Counted from the stretch's first letter, positions 1 to 8,459 are shown. The stretch: 45,038 nucleotides of DNA from an uncultured Ruminococcus sp. (GCA_947627445.1 CANQWA010000023.1:1-45038), one strand, 5' to 3'. The notes: a model not told the origin generated them from the letters alone. A program made the numbers and translations.

Positions 1-60
1 TTTTCTTGTTTTTGTCTCCGATATTGTTGAAATTAATATGGTTTCATGTTGAAATTTACA

Positions 61-97
61 AAAAACCAGCTTGACCTCTTCAATCCAGCTGGTTTTT
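61..97. terminator. Bidirectional intrinsic terminator-like hairpin
   Basis: An 11-bp perfect inverted repeat (AAAAACCAGCT at 61-71, its complement at 87-97) encloses a 15-base loop. The stem ends in T runs on both strands, so it could terminate transcription entering from the left and transcripts coming leftward from the tRNA gene. The gene to the left lies outside the window. Confidence 0.7.
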
Positions 98-125
98 AAT
101 ATGATGTTCGATTATTTGATCGGAT

Positions 126-162
126 ATAAAAGCAAACCCGCACAATCTTTATGCGGGTTTGC
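126..162 (-). terminator. Intrinsic terminator-like hairpin, minus strand
   Basis: GC-rich 11-bp perfect stem (132-142 pairing with 152-162) with a 9-base loop. Read on the minus strand it is followed by TTTTAT, which fits an intrinsic terminator; no T run follows on the plus strand. It is the third hairpin past the tRNA-Gln terminator at 242-281. Confidence 0.55.
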
Positions 163-169
163 CGTGAGC

Positions 170-200
170 AAAGAAACAATATGCCCTCTATTGTTTCTTT
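170..200. other. Perfect 12-bp hairpin of unknown role
   Basis: AAAGAAACAATA (170-181) is exactly complementary to 189-200, with a 7-base loop. The stem is AT-rich and has no T run outside it on either strand, so it is not a standard terminator. It lies between two terminator-like hairpins and may be part of a structured transcript. Confidence 0.5.
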
Positions 201-206
201 AAGTTC

Positions 207-231
207 CGAAAAAAACGCTGTTTCGGCGTTT
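207..231 (-). terminator. Small terminator-like hairpin, minus strand
   Basis: AAACGC (213-218) pairs with GCGTTT (226-231). On the minus strand the stem runs into seven T residues. It would be a backup terminator just downstream of the main tRNA-Gln terminator. Confidence 0.45.
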
Positions 232-241
232 GAGGCAAAAT

Positions 242-281
242 AAAAAACGCAACGATTTTTGACTCAATCATTGCGTTTTTT
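242..281 (-). terminator. tRNA-Gln intrinsic terminator
   Basis: AAAAAACGCAA (242-252) pairs with TTGCGTTTTTT (271-281) and the interior can pair further. On the minus strand it begins only 5 bases past the encoded CCA of the tRNA and ends in a run of six T, the normal place and form for the tRNA terminator. Confidence 0.8.
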
Positions 282-286
282 GGATA

Positions 287-362
287 TGGTTGGGGTGGAA
301 GGATTTGAACCCTCGGAATGATGGAGTCAGAGTCCACTGCCTTACCGCTTGGCTACACCCCA
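287..362 (-). tRNA. tRNA-Gln (anticodon CUG)
   Basis: The reverse complement folds as a full cloverleaf. The acceptor stem TGGGGTG pairs exactly with CACCCCA. The D-arm contains AGCGGTAAGGC, and the anticodon stem GTGGA/TCCAT encloses the loop CTCTGAC, so the anticodon is CTG and reads CAG codons. The T-arm contains GGTTCAAATCC. The discriminator base is A at 290, and the CCA end is encoded at 287-289. It starts with U, a usual glutamine tRNA trait. It is a single-gene unit with its own promoter (401-429) and terminator (242-281). Confidence 0.96.
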
Positions 363-400
363 GTATAATATTTGCCGGAACTGACTCAGCCGGCTCAATT

Positions 401-429
401 ATTATATCACATTTGGTTTCCTTTGTCAA
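401..429 (-). promoter_or_regulatory. Sigma-A promoter of tRNA-Gln
   Basis: On the minus strand TTGACA (complement of 424-429) and TATAAT (complement of 401-406) are separated by exactly 17 bases. Both hexamers match the vegetative consensus perfectly. Transcription would start near 394, about 30 bases before the mature tRNA. Confidence 0.92.
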
Positions 430-662
430 ATTATTTTTGGATTTATTTGAAAAAAAAAGATTGATCTATATAATCTTAAAAATATAACGAAACAGACAAT
501 TTAAAAAATAAAAAATATGTATATTGCTTTGTTTTTTGAAATTTGCAGAATAAACAGGAACTTTACTGGAATGATCTGTTTTGAATGGTTACAGAATGTT
601 AGCCGCAGTTCTAATCATATTTTACTCGCCTCTTTTCTGCTTGTAATTTTTTGAAAAAAACC
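430..662. other. AT-rich intergenic region, no gene seen
   Basis: This stretch separates the divergent tRNA-Gln and miaB promoters. It is very AT-rich with A and T runs, has no credible start codon with a ribosome binding site, and shows no clear hairpin. I see only promoter-flanking sequence. Confidence 0.6.
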
Positions 663-691
663 TTGCAAATACAAATCCGATATGTTATAAT
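663..691 (+). promoter_or_regulatory. Sigma-A promoter upstream of miaB
   Basis: TTGCAA (663-668) and TATAAT (686-691) are 17 bases apart. Transcription would start near 698 and leave a leader of about 90 bases before the proposed miaB start at 791. This is probably the main promoter for the miaB-mutS-mutL-miaA group. Confidence 0.85.
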
Positions 692-790
692 AAACAATGT
701 ATATTGTATTTTTAAATGATCAGAGCCTGCATGTACTGCATCTGCTTACGGCGATAGGTTCTGATGCCACAAGAAACGGAGAACTGCAAT

Positions 791-2188
791 ATGATGGCAC
801 AACACATACAAAACCAGCAGATTCCGAAGGAGACGATTCTTCGGGTACGGGAACAACTTTATGCATGCCGTCAGAATATGCGTGCCCATGTGCATAGTTT
901 TGGATGCCAGCTGAATGTGGCAGACGGTGAACGGATCCGCGGCATGCTGGAACTGATGGGATATACATTTACAGATACATATGAAGATGCCGATTTGATC
1001 CTGTTCAATACGTGTGCCGTTCGGGAGAGTGCGGAAGATCGTGTCTACGGTATTCTCGGTAATGTCAAGCAATACAAAAAAAAGAATCCATCGCTGGTGA
1101 TTGTCCTCTGCGGCTGCATGGCTTCTGAGGATCATACCGTGGAATTTGTCCGAACACACTACCCCTTTGTGGACATTGTATTTGGTACAGCGGCACTCAG
1201 TCAGTTTCCCGAGTTGCTTCTTGAGCATTTTCAAGGGAAAAAATTTGCATGGGATACCGGGGAATATGACTCCATGTACGATGCCATTGTACCGTCCAGA
1301 GAACATCCCTTCAAAGCCTCTGTCCCCATTATGTTCGGCTGCAATAATTTTTGCACCTATTGCATTGTGCCTTACGTTCGCGGGAGAGAGCGAAGCCGCT
1401 TGCCGGAGCAAATTATAGGAGAAGTACGGCAGCTGGTACAAGACGGTTACAAGGAGATCATGCTACTGGGTCAGAATGTCAATTCCTACGGAAAAGATTT
1501 AGAAACACCGATTACCTTTGCACAGCTGCTCCGGCAGATCGATGCAATTCCCGGAGAATTCGTTGTGCGCTTTATGTCCTCTCATCCGAAGGATGCGACG
1601 CCAAAGCTTTTAGATGTACTCCTTGATGGGAAAAAAATCGGGCATCATCTGCATTTGCCGGTACAGAGCGGCAGTGATAATATCCTTCGTGCCATGAACC
1701 GCCGTTATACCGTAGAACAATATCTGGAAATCGTTTCCTACCTACGGCAGCGAAATCCGGATTTTTCTCTGACAACCGATCTGATTGTGGGATTTCCTAA
1801 TGAATCGACGGAGGATTTTGAAGCAACACTAAAACTGATACAACAGGTGCAGTATGACAATATCTATACCTTTATTTATTCCAAGCGCCGGGGTACAAAG
1901 GCAGCAGAAATGGAAGATGTCACTTCGGATGACGAAAAACGTCAGCGCATGGAGCAATTGCTCTCGCTTCAGCGGAGAATTGCTGAGGAACATAACCAGC
2001 GCTTTATTGGCAGAGTGCTTCGTGTTCTGGTTGACGGAACGAGTAAGAGAGAAGGATATCTAATGGGAAAGGATAACGCTTTTATTATTGTAGAATTTCC
2101 GGGGGATGAATCGCTGATCGGTCAGTTTGTCCATGTCAGGATTACCGGCGCTCGAAACTGGGCAGTTGACGGGATTCTGGTGGATTAG
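791..2188 (+). CDS. miaB: tRNA-2-methylthio-N6-dimethylallyladenosine synthase MiaB
   Basis: Radical SAM methylthiotransferase that converts i6A37 to ms2i6A37 in tRNAs reading UNN codons. It carries the N-terminal UPF0004 domain with cluster cysteines C39 (SFGCQLN), C75 (FNTCAV) and C109 (CGCMA). The radical SAM motif CNNFCTYC gives C184, C188 and C191, and a TRAM RNA-binding domain closes the protein. The start was placed at ATG 791 because GGAG at 778-781 lies 9 bases upstream. An in-frame ATG at 764 would add 9 residues but has only a poor ribosome binding site. The protein is 465 residues, normal for clostridial MiaB. MiaA, encoded at 7375, makes its substrate, so the two steps sit in one neighbourhood. 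Confidence 0.95.
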   Translation: MMAQHIQNQQIPKETILRVREQLYACRQNMRAHVHSFGCQLNVADGERIRGMLELMGYTFTDTYEDADLILFNTCAVRESAEDRVYGILGNVKQYKKKNPSLVIVLCGCMASEDHTVEFVRTHYPFVDIVFGTAALSQFPELLLEHFQGKKFAWDTGEYDSMYDAIVPSREHPFKASVPIMFGCNNFCTYCIVPYVRGRERSRLPEQIIGEVRQLVQDGYKEIMLLGQNVNSYGKDLETPITFAQLLRQIDAIPGEFVVRFMSSHPKDATPKLLDVLLDGKKIGHHLHLPVQSGSDNILRAMNRRYTVEQYLEIVSYLRQRNPDFSLTTDLIVGFPNESTEDFEATLKLIQQVQYDNIYTFIYSKRRGTKAAEMEDVTSDDEKRQRMEQLLSLQRRIAEEHNQRFIGRVLRVLVDGTSKREGYLMGKDNAFIIVEFPGDESLIGQFVHVRITGARNWAVDGILVD

Positions 2189-2199
2189 GAGGAGATATA

Positions 2200-2613
2200 A
2201 TGAGTGAGGTAGAAGCAGCTGTACGCGCATTAGGAAAAGCCATGCAGGCTGACCCGCGTTATACGGCATATTATGAAGCAAAGGCTGCAAATGATGCCGA
2301 TGGAGACCTGCAAGAAGAGATACATGCCTTTTATATGAAACGTATGTCCTGGCAGATGCAGAAAGAGCGTGATGCCGGGCAGGATGCTGAAAAACTAGAG
2401 CAGATAGAAGCGGAATTGCAGGCGGCATATGACAAGATCCTTGCCAATCCCCTGATGCAGCAATTTCAGAAAGCAAAAGAGGGCATGGAGGTCATGCTGC
2501 ATCAGATCAACTCTCTGATCCATCTGTGTGCCAATGGAGAAAATCCGGACACCTGTCAGCCGGATCTCTCTGGCTGCACCGGCAACTGTACTTCCTGCGG
2601 CGGATGCCATTAA
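2200..2613 (+). CDS. YlbF/YmcA-family protein with Cys-rich C-terminal tail
   Basis: 137-residue, mostly helical and charged protein recognised as YlbF/YmcA family from its N-terminal helices and its place right after miaB. In Bacillus subtilis, YlbF and YmcA act with YaaT in a complex that affects RNase Y-dependent mRNA maturation, sporulation and competence. The start ATG 2200 follows a very strong AGGAGGAGATATA site. The last 28 residues hold six cysteines in the pattern C-X8-C-X6-C-X3-C-X2-C-X2-C (C110 to C136), ending in His. This suggests metal or Fe-S binding, in line with reports of Fe-S clusters in the Bacillus complex. The exact function here is inferred. Confidence 0.8.
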   Translation: MSEVEAAVRALGKAMQADPRYTAYYEAKAANDADGDLQEEIHAFYMKRMSWQMQKERDAGQDAEKLEQIEAELQAAYDKILANPLMQQFQKAKEGMEVMLHQINSLIHLCANGENPDTCQPDLSGCTGNCTSCGGCH

Positions 2614-2640
2614 GAAATCATATCAATTGGAGATGATTCC

Positions 2641-5256
2641 ATGAATGTCTCAGAAATTCCAAAAGAAAAGCTGTCTCCGATGATGCGGCAGTACGTAGAA
2701 ACCAAGGAGAAGTACAGCGATTGTATTCTGTTTTATCGTCTCGGAGATTTCTACGAAATGTTTTTTGAGGATGCTATCTTGGTGTCCCGGGAACTGGAAC
2801 TGACCCTGACCGGCAGAGACTGCGGCTTGCCAGAACGTGCACCTATGTGCGGTGTTCCTTATCATAGCGTGGAGCTGCATCTGAAAAAACTGGTAGACAG
2901 AGGGTATAAGATTGCCATTTGTGAACAGTTGACAGATCCTTCTGAAAGCCGTGGACTGGTGGAACGGGATGTTATCCGTATTGTTACGCCCGGCACGCTG
3001 ATCGAAAGCAGCATGCTGGAGGATGATTCTAATAACTATATTTGTAGTCTGTATTATGAGGCAGACGGTGCCTGCGCCATGTGTTTTGCAGATATCTCCA
3101 CCGGAGAAATGTCTCTTTCTGTCCCACAGGATCGTATCAATCCGGGCATACAGATCATTGATCTGCTTTCCCGGTATGCGCCTTCTGAAGTGATCTTCAA
3201 TGCAGAAACTCTCTCCCTGAAACAGGTCATGGATTTTATCAAGACCCGGCTGCAATGTGCTGTCTCTCTGAGAGATGATCGTTGCTTTGACCTACAGGAA
3301 GGAAAAATACTGGTTTGTCAGCAATTCGGCGTAGATTCTCTGGAATTGTTGTCCATCTCGGAGGATGGAGCGGATCTGCGTGCTGTTTGTGGTATGCTGG
3401 ATTACATCCGGGAGACACAAAAGCGAAGCATTGCCCGTTTTGTTTCTATTGAGGTCATGGACAGCAAGGCGATAATGGGACTGGATCTGAATGCCAGACG
3501 TAATCTGGAACTGACAGAAACCATTCGGAACAAGGATTATAAAGGATCACTGCTCTGGCTTCTGGACAATACCAGAACTGCCATGGGAAAACGGTTATTG
3601 AAAACATGGCTGGAACAACCGCTGGTACATCCGGTGAAGATCATGGCACGGCTGGATGCAGTTGAGGCTTTTTATCAAAACACTGTGACACTGATGGAAG
3701 TGCGCTCCATTCTGGATCAGATCTATGATCTGGAACGTCTGATGACCCGTGTGATCTACCAGAAAGCCAGCCCACGTGATCTAAAAGCTCTTTCCCTGAC
3801 AGCGCAGCAACTGCCTTCCTTAAAGAAAGAGCTGCAGAAGCTGGACAGTTCTCGTCTGCTGATGTCTCTGGAACAACAAATTTCAACGTTGGAACGGGCA
3901 GCAGCCTTAGTGGAAAACGCCATTGTGGATGAACCGCCTATCACATTAAAAGATGGCGGTGTGATCCGTGAAGGATTTCATGAAGAACTGGACAAACAGC
4001 GGCACATCATGACCGGAGGCAGTCAGATTATTGAAGAAATCGTAGAACGTGAGCGAGCCCGGACTGGCATCAAAGGACTGAAAATTGGATATAACCGGGT
4101 GTTTGGTTATTTCCTGGAGGTAACACGTTCGTACTATGATCTGATCCCCCCGGATTATATCAGAAAACAGACACTTGCCAACAGCGAGCGTTTTATTACA
4201 GAAGAGTTGAAAAATATCGAGAATGAGATTCTCGGTGCAAAGGAAAAGGTATTGCGTCTGGAGGAAGGCATTTTCAATGAAGTGCGGGATTGCCTGGCAT
4301 CAATGCTGAAAAGCGTTCAGGAAACAGCGGCAGCAGTGGCGCAAGTAGATGCGCTCGCAAGCTTTGCCAATGTGGCTCTGGAAAATGACTATACCAAGCC
4401 GGAAATTGCAGTAGACGGCAGCATTCAGATTACTGCCGGAAGGCATCCGGTGGTAGAGCGGATGATCACTGACGAGGTGTTTGTTCCCAACGATACCTAT
4501 TTGGATGAAAAAGCGCAGCGCATGCTGATGATTACCGGACCGAATATGGCTGGTAAATCCACTTATATGCGTCAGGTGGCGCTGATCACCTTGATGGCAC
4601 AGATTGGTTCTTTTGTGCCTGCGGAATATGCCCGCATTTCAGTTGTGGACAAGATTTACACCCGAATCGGTGCATCAGATGATCTGACAGCTGGACAAAG
4701 TACATTTATGGTAGAAATGAAAGAAGTTTCGGACATTTTGAATTATGCTACCAAAAACAGCCTTGTGATCTTGGACGAGGTGGGAAGAGGGACATCTACT
4801 CTGGACGGCGTTAGTATTGCCCGTGCAGTAGCGGAGTATATTGCCGGAAAGAAGATCGCCTGCAAAACGCTGTTCGCTACCCATTATCATGAACTGCTGG
4901 ACATGGAGCAGCAATTAGATGGCGTGAAAAATTACAGTGTAGCCGTAAAAAAACATGGTGATTCTATTCGTTTTTTGCGGAAGATCGTACCAGGCGGTGT
5001 AGATGACAGCTATGGCATTGCAGTTGCAAAGCTGGCTGGATTGCCGGAACAGGTAGTAAAGCGTGCCAGACAGCTTCTTGCAGAAATGGAAGAGCAGACG
5101 GTACATCATGAAAAAATATCCCAGACAGGACAAATCAGCTTTGCTTCTGTGCAGCAGGAACGTGTTGTCAGCACACTTCAAAAAACCAATTTGGATGAAC
5201 TAAGCGATGTAGAATGTCGTGAGCTTCTGACAGATCTGACAGAGATGCTGCAATAA
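2641..5256 (+). CDS. mutS: DNA mismatch repair protein MutS
   Basis: Homodimeric ATPase that recognises mismatches and small loops in newly replicated DNA and recruits MutL. At 871 residues it has the usual full length. The N-terminal mismatch-binding domain carries the Phe-X-Glu motif (F37-Y38-E39 in GDFYEMF). The central lever and clamp domains follow. The C-terminal ATPase has the P-loop GPNMAGKST (about 633-641) and Walker B LVILDEVGRGTS (about 708-719), and then TLFATHYHEL. The start ATG 2641 follows TTGGAG. It is 27 bases after the YlbF-family gene and 144 bases before mutL, so the repair partners are adjacent. Confidence 0.98.
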   Translation: MNVSEIPKEKLSPMMRQYVETKEKYSDCILFYRLGDFYEMFFEDAILVSRELELTLTGRDCGLPERAPMCGVPYHSVELHLKKLVDRGYKIAICEQLTDPSESRGLVERDVIRIVTPGTLIESSMLEDDSNNYICSLYYEADGACAMCFADISTGEMSLSVPQDRINPGIQIIDLLSRYAPSEVIFNAETLSLKQVMDFIKTRLQCAVSLRDDRCFDLQEGKILVCQQFGVDSLELLSISEDGADLRAVCGMLDYIRETQKRSIARFVSIEVMDSKAIMGLDLNARRNLELTETIRNKDYKGSLLWLLDNTRTAMGKRLLKTWLEQPLVHPVKIMARLDAVEAFYQNTVTLMEVRSILDQIYDLERLMTRVIYQKASPRDLKALSLTAQQLPSLKKELQKLDSSRLLMSLEQQISTLERAAALVENAIVDEPPITLKDGGVIREGFHEELDKQRHIMTGGSQIIEEIVERERARTGIKGLKIGYNRVFGYFLEVTRSYYDLIPPDYIRKQTLANSERFITEELKNIENEILGAKEKVLRLEEGIFNEVRDCLASMLKSVQETAAAVAQVDALASFANVALENDYTKPEIAVDGSIQITAGRHPVVERMITDEVFVPNDTYLDEKAQRMLMITGPNMAGKSTYMRQVALITLMAQIGSFVPAEYARISVVDKIYTRIGASDDLTAGQSTFMVEMKEVSDILNYATKNSLVILDEVGRGTSTLDGVSIARAVAEYIAGKKIACKTLFATHYHELLDMEQQLDGVKNYSVAVKKHGDSIRFLRKIVPGGVDDSYGIAVAKLAGLPEQVVKRARQLLAEMEEQTVHHEKISQTGQISFASVQQERVVSTLQKTNLDELSDVECRELLTDLTEMLQ

Positions 5257-5333
5257 TTCGGAAGAATGTACGGATTTTCCAGCAGATTTTGGTAGGAAAA
5301 AAAGTCGTGTAGACTCTTTGACGCTGTATGCGC

Positions 5334-5382
5334 CAGAATCTGCCGGAAAGACATGCATGTATTTCTATGAGAATCCATTCTG
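5334..5382 (+). repeat. Intergenic hairpin repeat, copy 1 (upstream of mutL)
   Basis: CAGAAT (5334-5339) pairs with ATTCTG (5377-5382), enclosing a loop of 37 bases. The 19-base string AGAATCTGCCGGAAAGACA at 5335-5353 recurs exactly at 8349-8367 upstream of hfq, where it also forms the 5' arm of a hairpin. The element ends just before the mutL ribosome binding site, so it is part of the untranslated region before mutL. Its function is unknown. Confidence 0.6.
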
Positions 5383-5400
5383 AGAAAGAAGGTGTCCGCT

Positions 5401-7371
5401 ATGCCGCATATTACTGTGTTGCAGAAAGAAATTTCCGAATTGATCGCTGCTGGTGAGGTGATCGAGCGGCCGGCTTCGGTCATCAAGGAACTAGTGGAAA
5501 ATGCCATTGATGCCTGTGCGTCACATATTACCGTGGAGATCCAAAACGGCGGTACCACGTATATGCGCATTGTAGACGATGGCTGCGGTATGGCATCGGA
5601 AGAAGTACCTACGGCTTTCCTGCGGCATGCCACCAGTAAAATTACTGGCAAAGAGGATCTGAATTCCATTTTTACTCTGGGATTTCGTGGAGAGGCACTG
5701 GCTTCTATTGCAGCAGTATCAAGGGTGACAATCCTCACCAAACAAAAAGAAGATGCATACGGTACCAGATATACCATAGAAGGCGGTATTGCCTCAGAGC
5801 TGGAACAAACAGGCTGTCCCAACGGGACCACATTGGTTATCCGTGATCTGTTCTATAACGTACCAGTGCGCCGGAAATTCATGAAGCGGGATGTGACTGA
5901 AGCGAATGCTGTCAGTCACATTGTACAGAAAATTGCTCTGTCTCATCCTGAAATTGCATTCCGGATGATCCGGGATAACCGCACGGAATTCCGTACAGAC
6001 GGCAGTGGAGATCTGTACGCCGCTTTGTATGCCGTGTTGGGAAAGGAATTTGTGCACGACATGATGCCGGTTTCTTATGAAGGCGGAATGTATAAGGTAG
6101 AGGGCTATGCAGGAAAGCCGCTATATGCTCGTTCTAACCGATCTTTTCAGAACTTTTTTGTCAATGGTCGTTATGTGCATTCCAAATCCTGCAGTGTAGC
6201 ATTGGAGAGCGCCTATCAAAACCTGATCATGTCGGGAAAGTTCCCTTCCTGTGTACTGATGCTATCCATGCCGCCGGCACAACTGGATGTAAATATTCAT
6301 CCGGCGAAAGCAGAGGTGCGCTTTTCGGATGAAAAAGCTGTCATGGATAGTGTTTTCTTCGCCGTAAAAAATGCATTGATGCAAAACGGCTTGATCTATG
6401 AATTTCAAATGGAACGTGTGCCTCAGCGGAACTGGACAGAGAAAGAGGAAACGCCGGAAACTTTTTTACAGCCTTCGCTGCCTGTCACGAAAGAAAAACC
6501 GGACGAGATTGCTTCGCCTGCCTTTCAGATGCAACAGCCGGAAACATCGATGCCAAGAGTTTCGATTGAATCGATTGAACCGGAACATTCTCCTTCTCAC
6601 AGAGAAACAGCTGTTCCGCTTTCAACCGTACAGACTGCATTTTCTATTCCGAAAATTGCAGTAGAAGATAAATCGGCATATCCGGACAAAGCTGAGCCAG
6701 AAACAGTCAGCCATTATGAATTTCTTACCAGTCAGGCGTTTGAAACCCGGAAACCTGCAGAACGATCGGTTTCGACAGAACAACCGGAACCGGAAAAGCC
6801 AGAAGAAAATATTCGGGTCATTGGCGAAGTATTTCGGAACTATATTCTGGCAGAACTGAATGATCAACTTCTGATCTTCGATAAACATGCAGCCCATGAA
6901 CGTGTGATATTTGAGCGGCTGCGATCCGGTGCAACCAAGCAGACCAGTCAGATGCTTCTGCGTGAAACGGTAACGATTTTGTCGATGGACGAATTTTCTG
7001 CGGTACAGGATCATCAGGATAAACTGGCAGAAATGGGATTTTCCTTTGATTGTACCTCGCCACCTCGGCTGAAAACGCTGGCGGTGCCATCCTTTGTACT
7101 GGATCTGAACATGGATGAGGTCATCACAGAAATTGCGCATAATCTGGCATTGGGCAAGGCTGATCCGCAGATACATACATTTCATGATATGCTCCACACC
7201 ATTGCCTGCAAATCGGCAATACGTGCAGGGGACAGCAATGATCTGCGGGAGCTTCAGAAGTTGGCACAGGAGGTGTGGAACAATGAAAATATCCGGCATT
7301 GTCCTCACGGCAGACCTGTGATGTTTGTGGTGCGGAAATATGATCTGGAAAAACAATTCCGGAGGACATAG
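5401..7371 (+). CDS. mutL: DNA mismatch repair protein MutL (endonuclease type)
   Basis: Couples MutS mismatch recognition to strand incision. The N-terminal GHKL ATPase shows ELVENAIDA (E33, N34), DDGCGM, HATSK and GFRGEAL. A low-complexity linker rich in Pro and Glu follows (about 340-475). The C-terminal domain has the metal-dependent nicking motif DKHAAHE (494-500), ACKSAIRAG (from 602) and CPHGRP (from 634), as in methyl-independent bacteria without MutH. I chose ATG 5401 because AGAAAGAAGG ends 8 bases upstream. An upstream in-frame GTG at 5392 overlaps that site. The protein is 656 residues. The miaA ribosome binding site lies in its last codons. Confidence 0.96.
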   Translation: MPHITVLQKEISELIAAGEVIERPASVIKELVENAIDACASHITVEIQNGGTTYMRIVDDGCGMASEEVPTAFLRHATSKITGKEDLNSIFTLGFRGEALASIAAVSRVTILTKQKEDAYGTRYTIEGGIASELEQTGCPNGTTLVIRDLFYNVPVRRKFMKRDVTEANAVSHIVQKIALSHPEIAFRMIRDNRTEFRTDGSGDLYAALYAVLGKEFVHDMMPVSYEGGMYKVEGYAGKPLYARSNRSFQNFFVNGRYVHSKSCSVALESAYQNLIMSGKFPSCVLMLSMPPAQLDVNIHPAKAEVRFSDEKAVMDSVFFAVKNALMQNGLIYEFQMERVPQRNWTEKEETPETFLQPSLPVTKEKPDEIASPAFQMQQPETSMPRVSIESIEPEHSPSHRETAVPLSTVQTAFSIPKIAVEDKSAYPDKAEPETVSHYEFLTSQAFETRKPAERSVSTEQPEPEKPEENIRVIGEVFRNYILAELNDQLLIFDKHAAHERVIFERLRSGATKQTSQMLLRETVTILSMDEFSAVQDHQDKLAEMGFSFDCTSPPRLKTLAVPSFVLDLNMDEVITEIAHNLALGKADPQIHTFHDMLHTIACKSAIRAGDSNDLRELQKLAQEVWNNENIRHCPHGRPVMFVVRKYDLEKQFRRT

Positions 7372-7374
7372 CAT

Positions 7375-8340
7375 ATGACAGAGGCAAAAAAAATACCGGT
7401 ACTGGCGATTGTCGGTCCGACTGCTTCAGGAAAAACCGGATTGGGCGTGTCTCTTGCCGGCATATATGGGGGAGAGGTGGTTTCCGCAGACTCCATGCAG
7501 ATCTATACGGGATTGGATATTGCCACAGCCAAGCCCACTCGGGAAGAAATGATGGGGATTCCCCATCATCTGATCGGTTGTGTTTCCATCGATACCGCAT
7601 TCAGTCTGGCGGACTATATGGCACTTGCCAGACCGCTGATCGCAGATATTTACGGCCGTGGTCATTTGCCTGTACTGGTAGGCGGAACAGGTTTGTATGT
7701 TTCGTCGATCCTTTCCAATGTACAGCTGACAGAGACTCGGAAGGATGAAGGACTGCGCCAAGAGCTTCTTGCGTTTGCAGAAATTCATGGCAATGAAGCG
7801 CTTCACGCACGTCTGGCAGAAAAAGATCCACAAGCTGCATTAGAGATCCATCCGAATAATCTGGTTCGGGTAGTGCGTGCTCTGGAGGTTTGCCTGATAT
7901 CCGGAAAGACCTTTACCCAGTGCAAGGCAGAGAGCCATCGTGAGCCAAGTCCCTACCATTCACTGCAGATTGGACTGACCTTTTCTGACCGGCAGATCCT
8001 CTACGATCGAATCAATCAGCGAGTGGATGAAATGGTGGCAAACGGACTGGTGGAGGAAGCAAGAGCAGTTTACGAAAACGAGGCTCTACGCACTGCGCAC
8101 CATGCCATCGGCTATAAAGAACTGATTCCATATTTTGAACAGAAAATGACGCTGATGGAATGCATTGACAAAATTAAACAAGAAACTCGAAAATATGCCA
8201 AAAGACAGATGACATGGTTTCGCAAAAATGATGAAATTCAGTGGATAATTATAGACAAAATCAACAAGAAACAAGAAATCCTGGAAAAATGTCAGAAAAA
8301 AGTAGCCAAATCCGGAATTATGTGCTATAATATAAAATGA
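7375..8340 (+). CDS. miaA: tRNA dimethylallyltransferase MiaA
   Basis: Transfers the dimethylallyl group from DMAPP to A37 of tRNAs that read UNN codons, giving i6A37, the substrate of MiaB. The P-loop GPTASGKT is at residues 14-21, followed by the DSMQIYTGLDI segment that contacts DMAPP and tRNA, and VGGTGLYV. The C-terminal KRQMTWFRK motif binds tRNA. At 321 residues it is of usual size. ATG 7375 follows GGAGG inside the mutL stop region with 9-base spacing, so mutL and miaA are probably translated from one message. Its 3' end contains the likely hfq promoter. Confidence 0.97.
   Translation: MTEAKKIPVLAIVGPTASGKTGLGVSLAGIYGGEVVSADSMQIYTGLDIATAKPTREEMMGIPHHLIGCVSIDTAFSLADYMALARPLIADIYGRGHLPVLVGGTGLYVSSILSNVQLTETRKDEGLRQELLAFAEIHGNEALHARLAEKDPQAALEIHPNNLVRVVRALEVCLISGKTFTQCKAESHREPSPYHSLQIGLTFSDRQILYDRINQRVDEMVANGLVEEARAVYENEALRTAHHAIGYKELIPYFEQKMTLMECIDKIKQETRKYAKRQMTWFRKNDEIQWIIIDKINKKQEILEKCQKKVAKSGIMCYNIK
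8303..8331 (+). promoter_or_regulatory. Probable hfq promoter inside the end of miaA
   Basis: An extended -10 element, TGC followed by TATAAT (8326-8331), lies 17 bases after TAGCCA (8303-8308), which matches four of six -35 consensus positions. A start near 8338 would give a leader of about 120 bases that contains the hairpin at 8341-8423. This is inferred from sequence only. Confidence 0.65.
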
Positions 8341-8423
8341 GTTATTTTAGAATCTGCCGGAAAGACACACGCTTCTTGATGGGTATGACAGATTCTTCAG
8401 TCAGATTTTCTTCCTGAAATAAC
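8341..8423 (+). promoter_or_regulatory. Nested hairpin leader before hfq (repeat copy 2)
   Basis: The outer arms GTTATTT (8341-8347) and AAATAAC (8417-8423) and the inner arms AGAATCTG (8349-8356) and CAGATTCT (8389-8396) are perfectly complementary. The segment 8349-8367 is identical to 5335-5353 before mutL. It lies in the untranslated leader of hfq, and no T run follows it, so it is not a plain terminator. A regulatory RNA structure is possible but unproven. Confidence 0.55.
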
Positions 8424-8459
8424 CAAAAGAAAAAGACAGAGAGGAAAGGAGCCTTCGGT

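Noticed and set aside
1-60. Direct repeat GTTGAAATT near the left edge
   Set aside because: Only two short AT-rich copies 23 bases apart; too little context at the window edge to call a binding site or repeat.
61-281. tracrRNA-like array of hairpins
   Set aside because: No cas gene, CRISPR repeat or anti-repeat is present in the window; the stems are self-complementary, as in terminators.
746-1441. Long minus-strand frame opposite miaB
   Set aside because: It is fully contained in miaB, has no ribosome binding site, and no family features; the plus-strand protein is unambiguous.
6622-7374. 250-codon minus-strand frame inside mutL
   Set aside because: It is antisense to the conserved MutL C-terminal domain with no translation signals.
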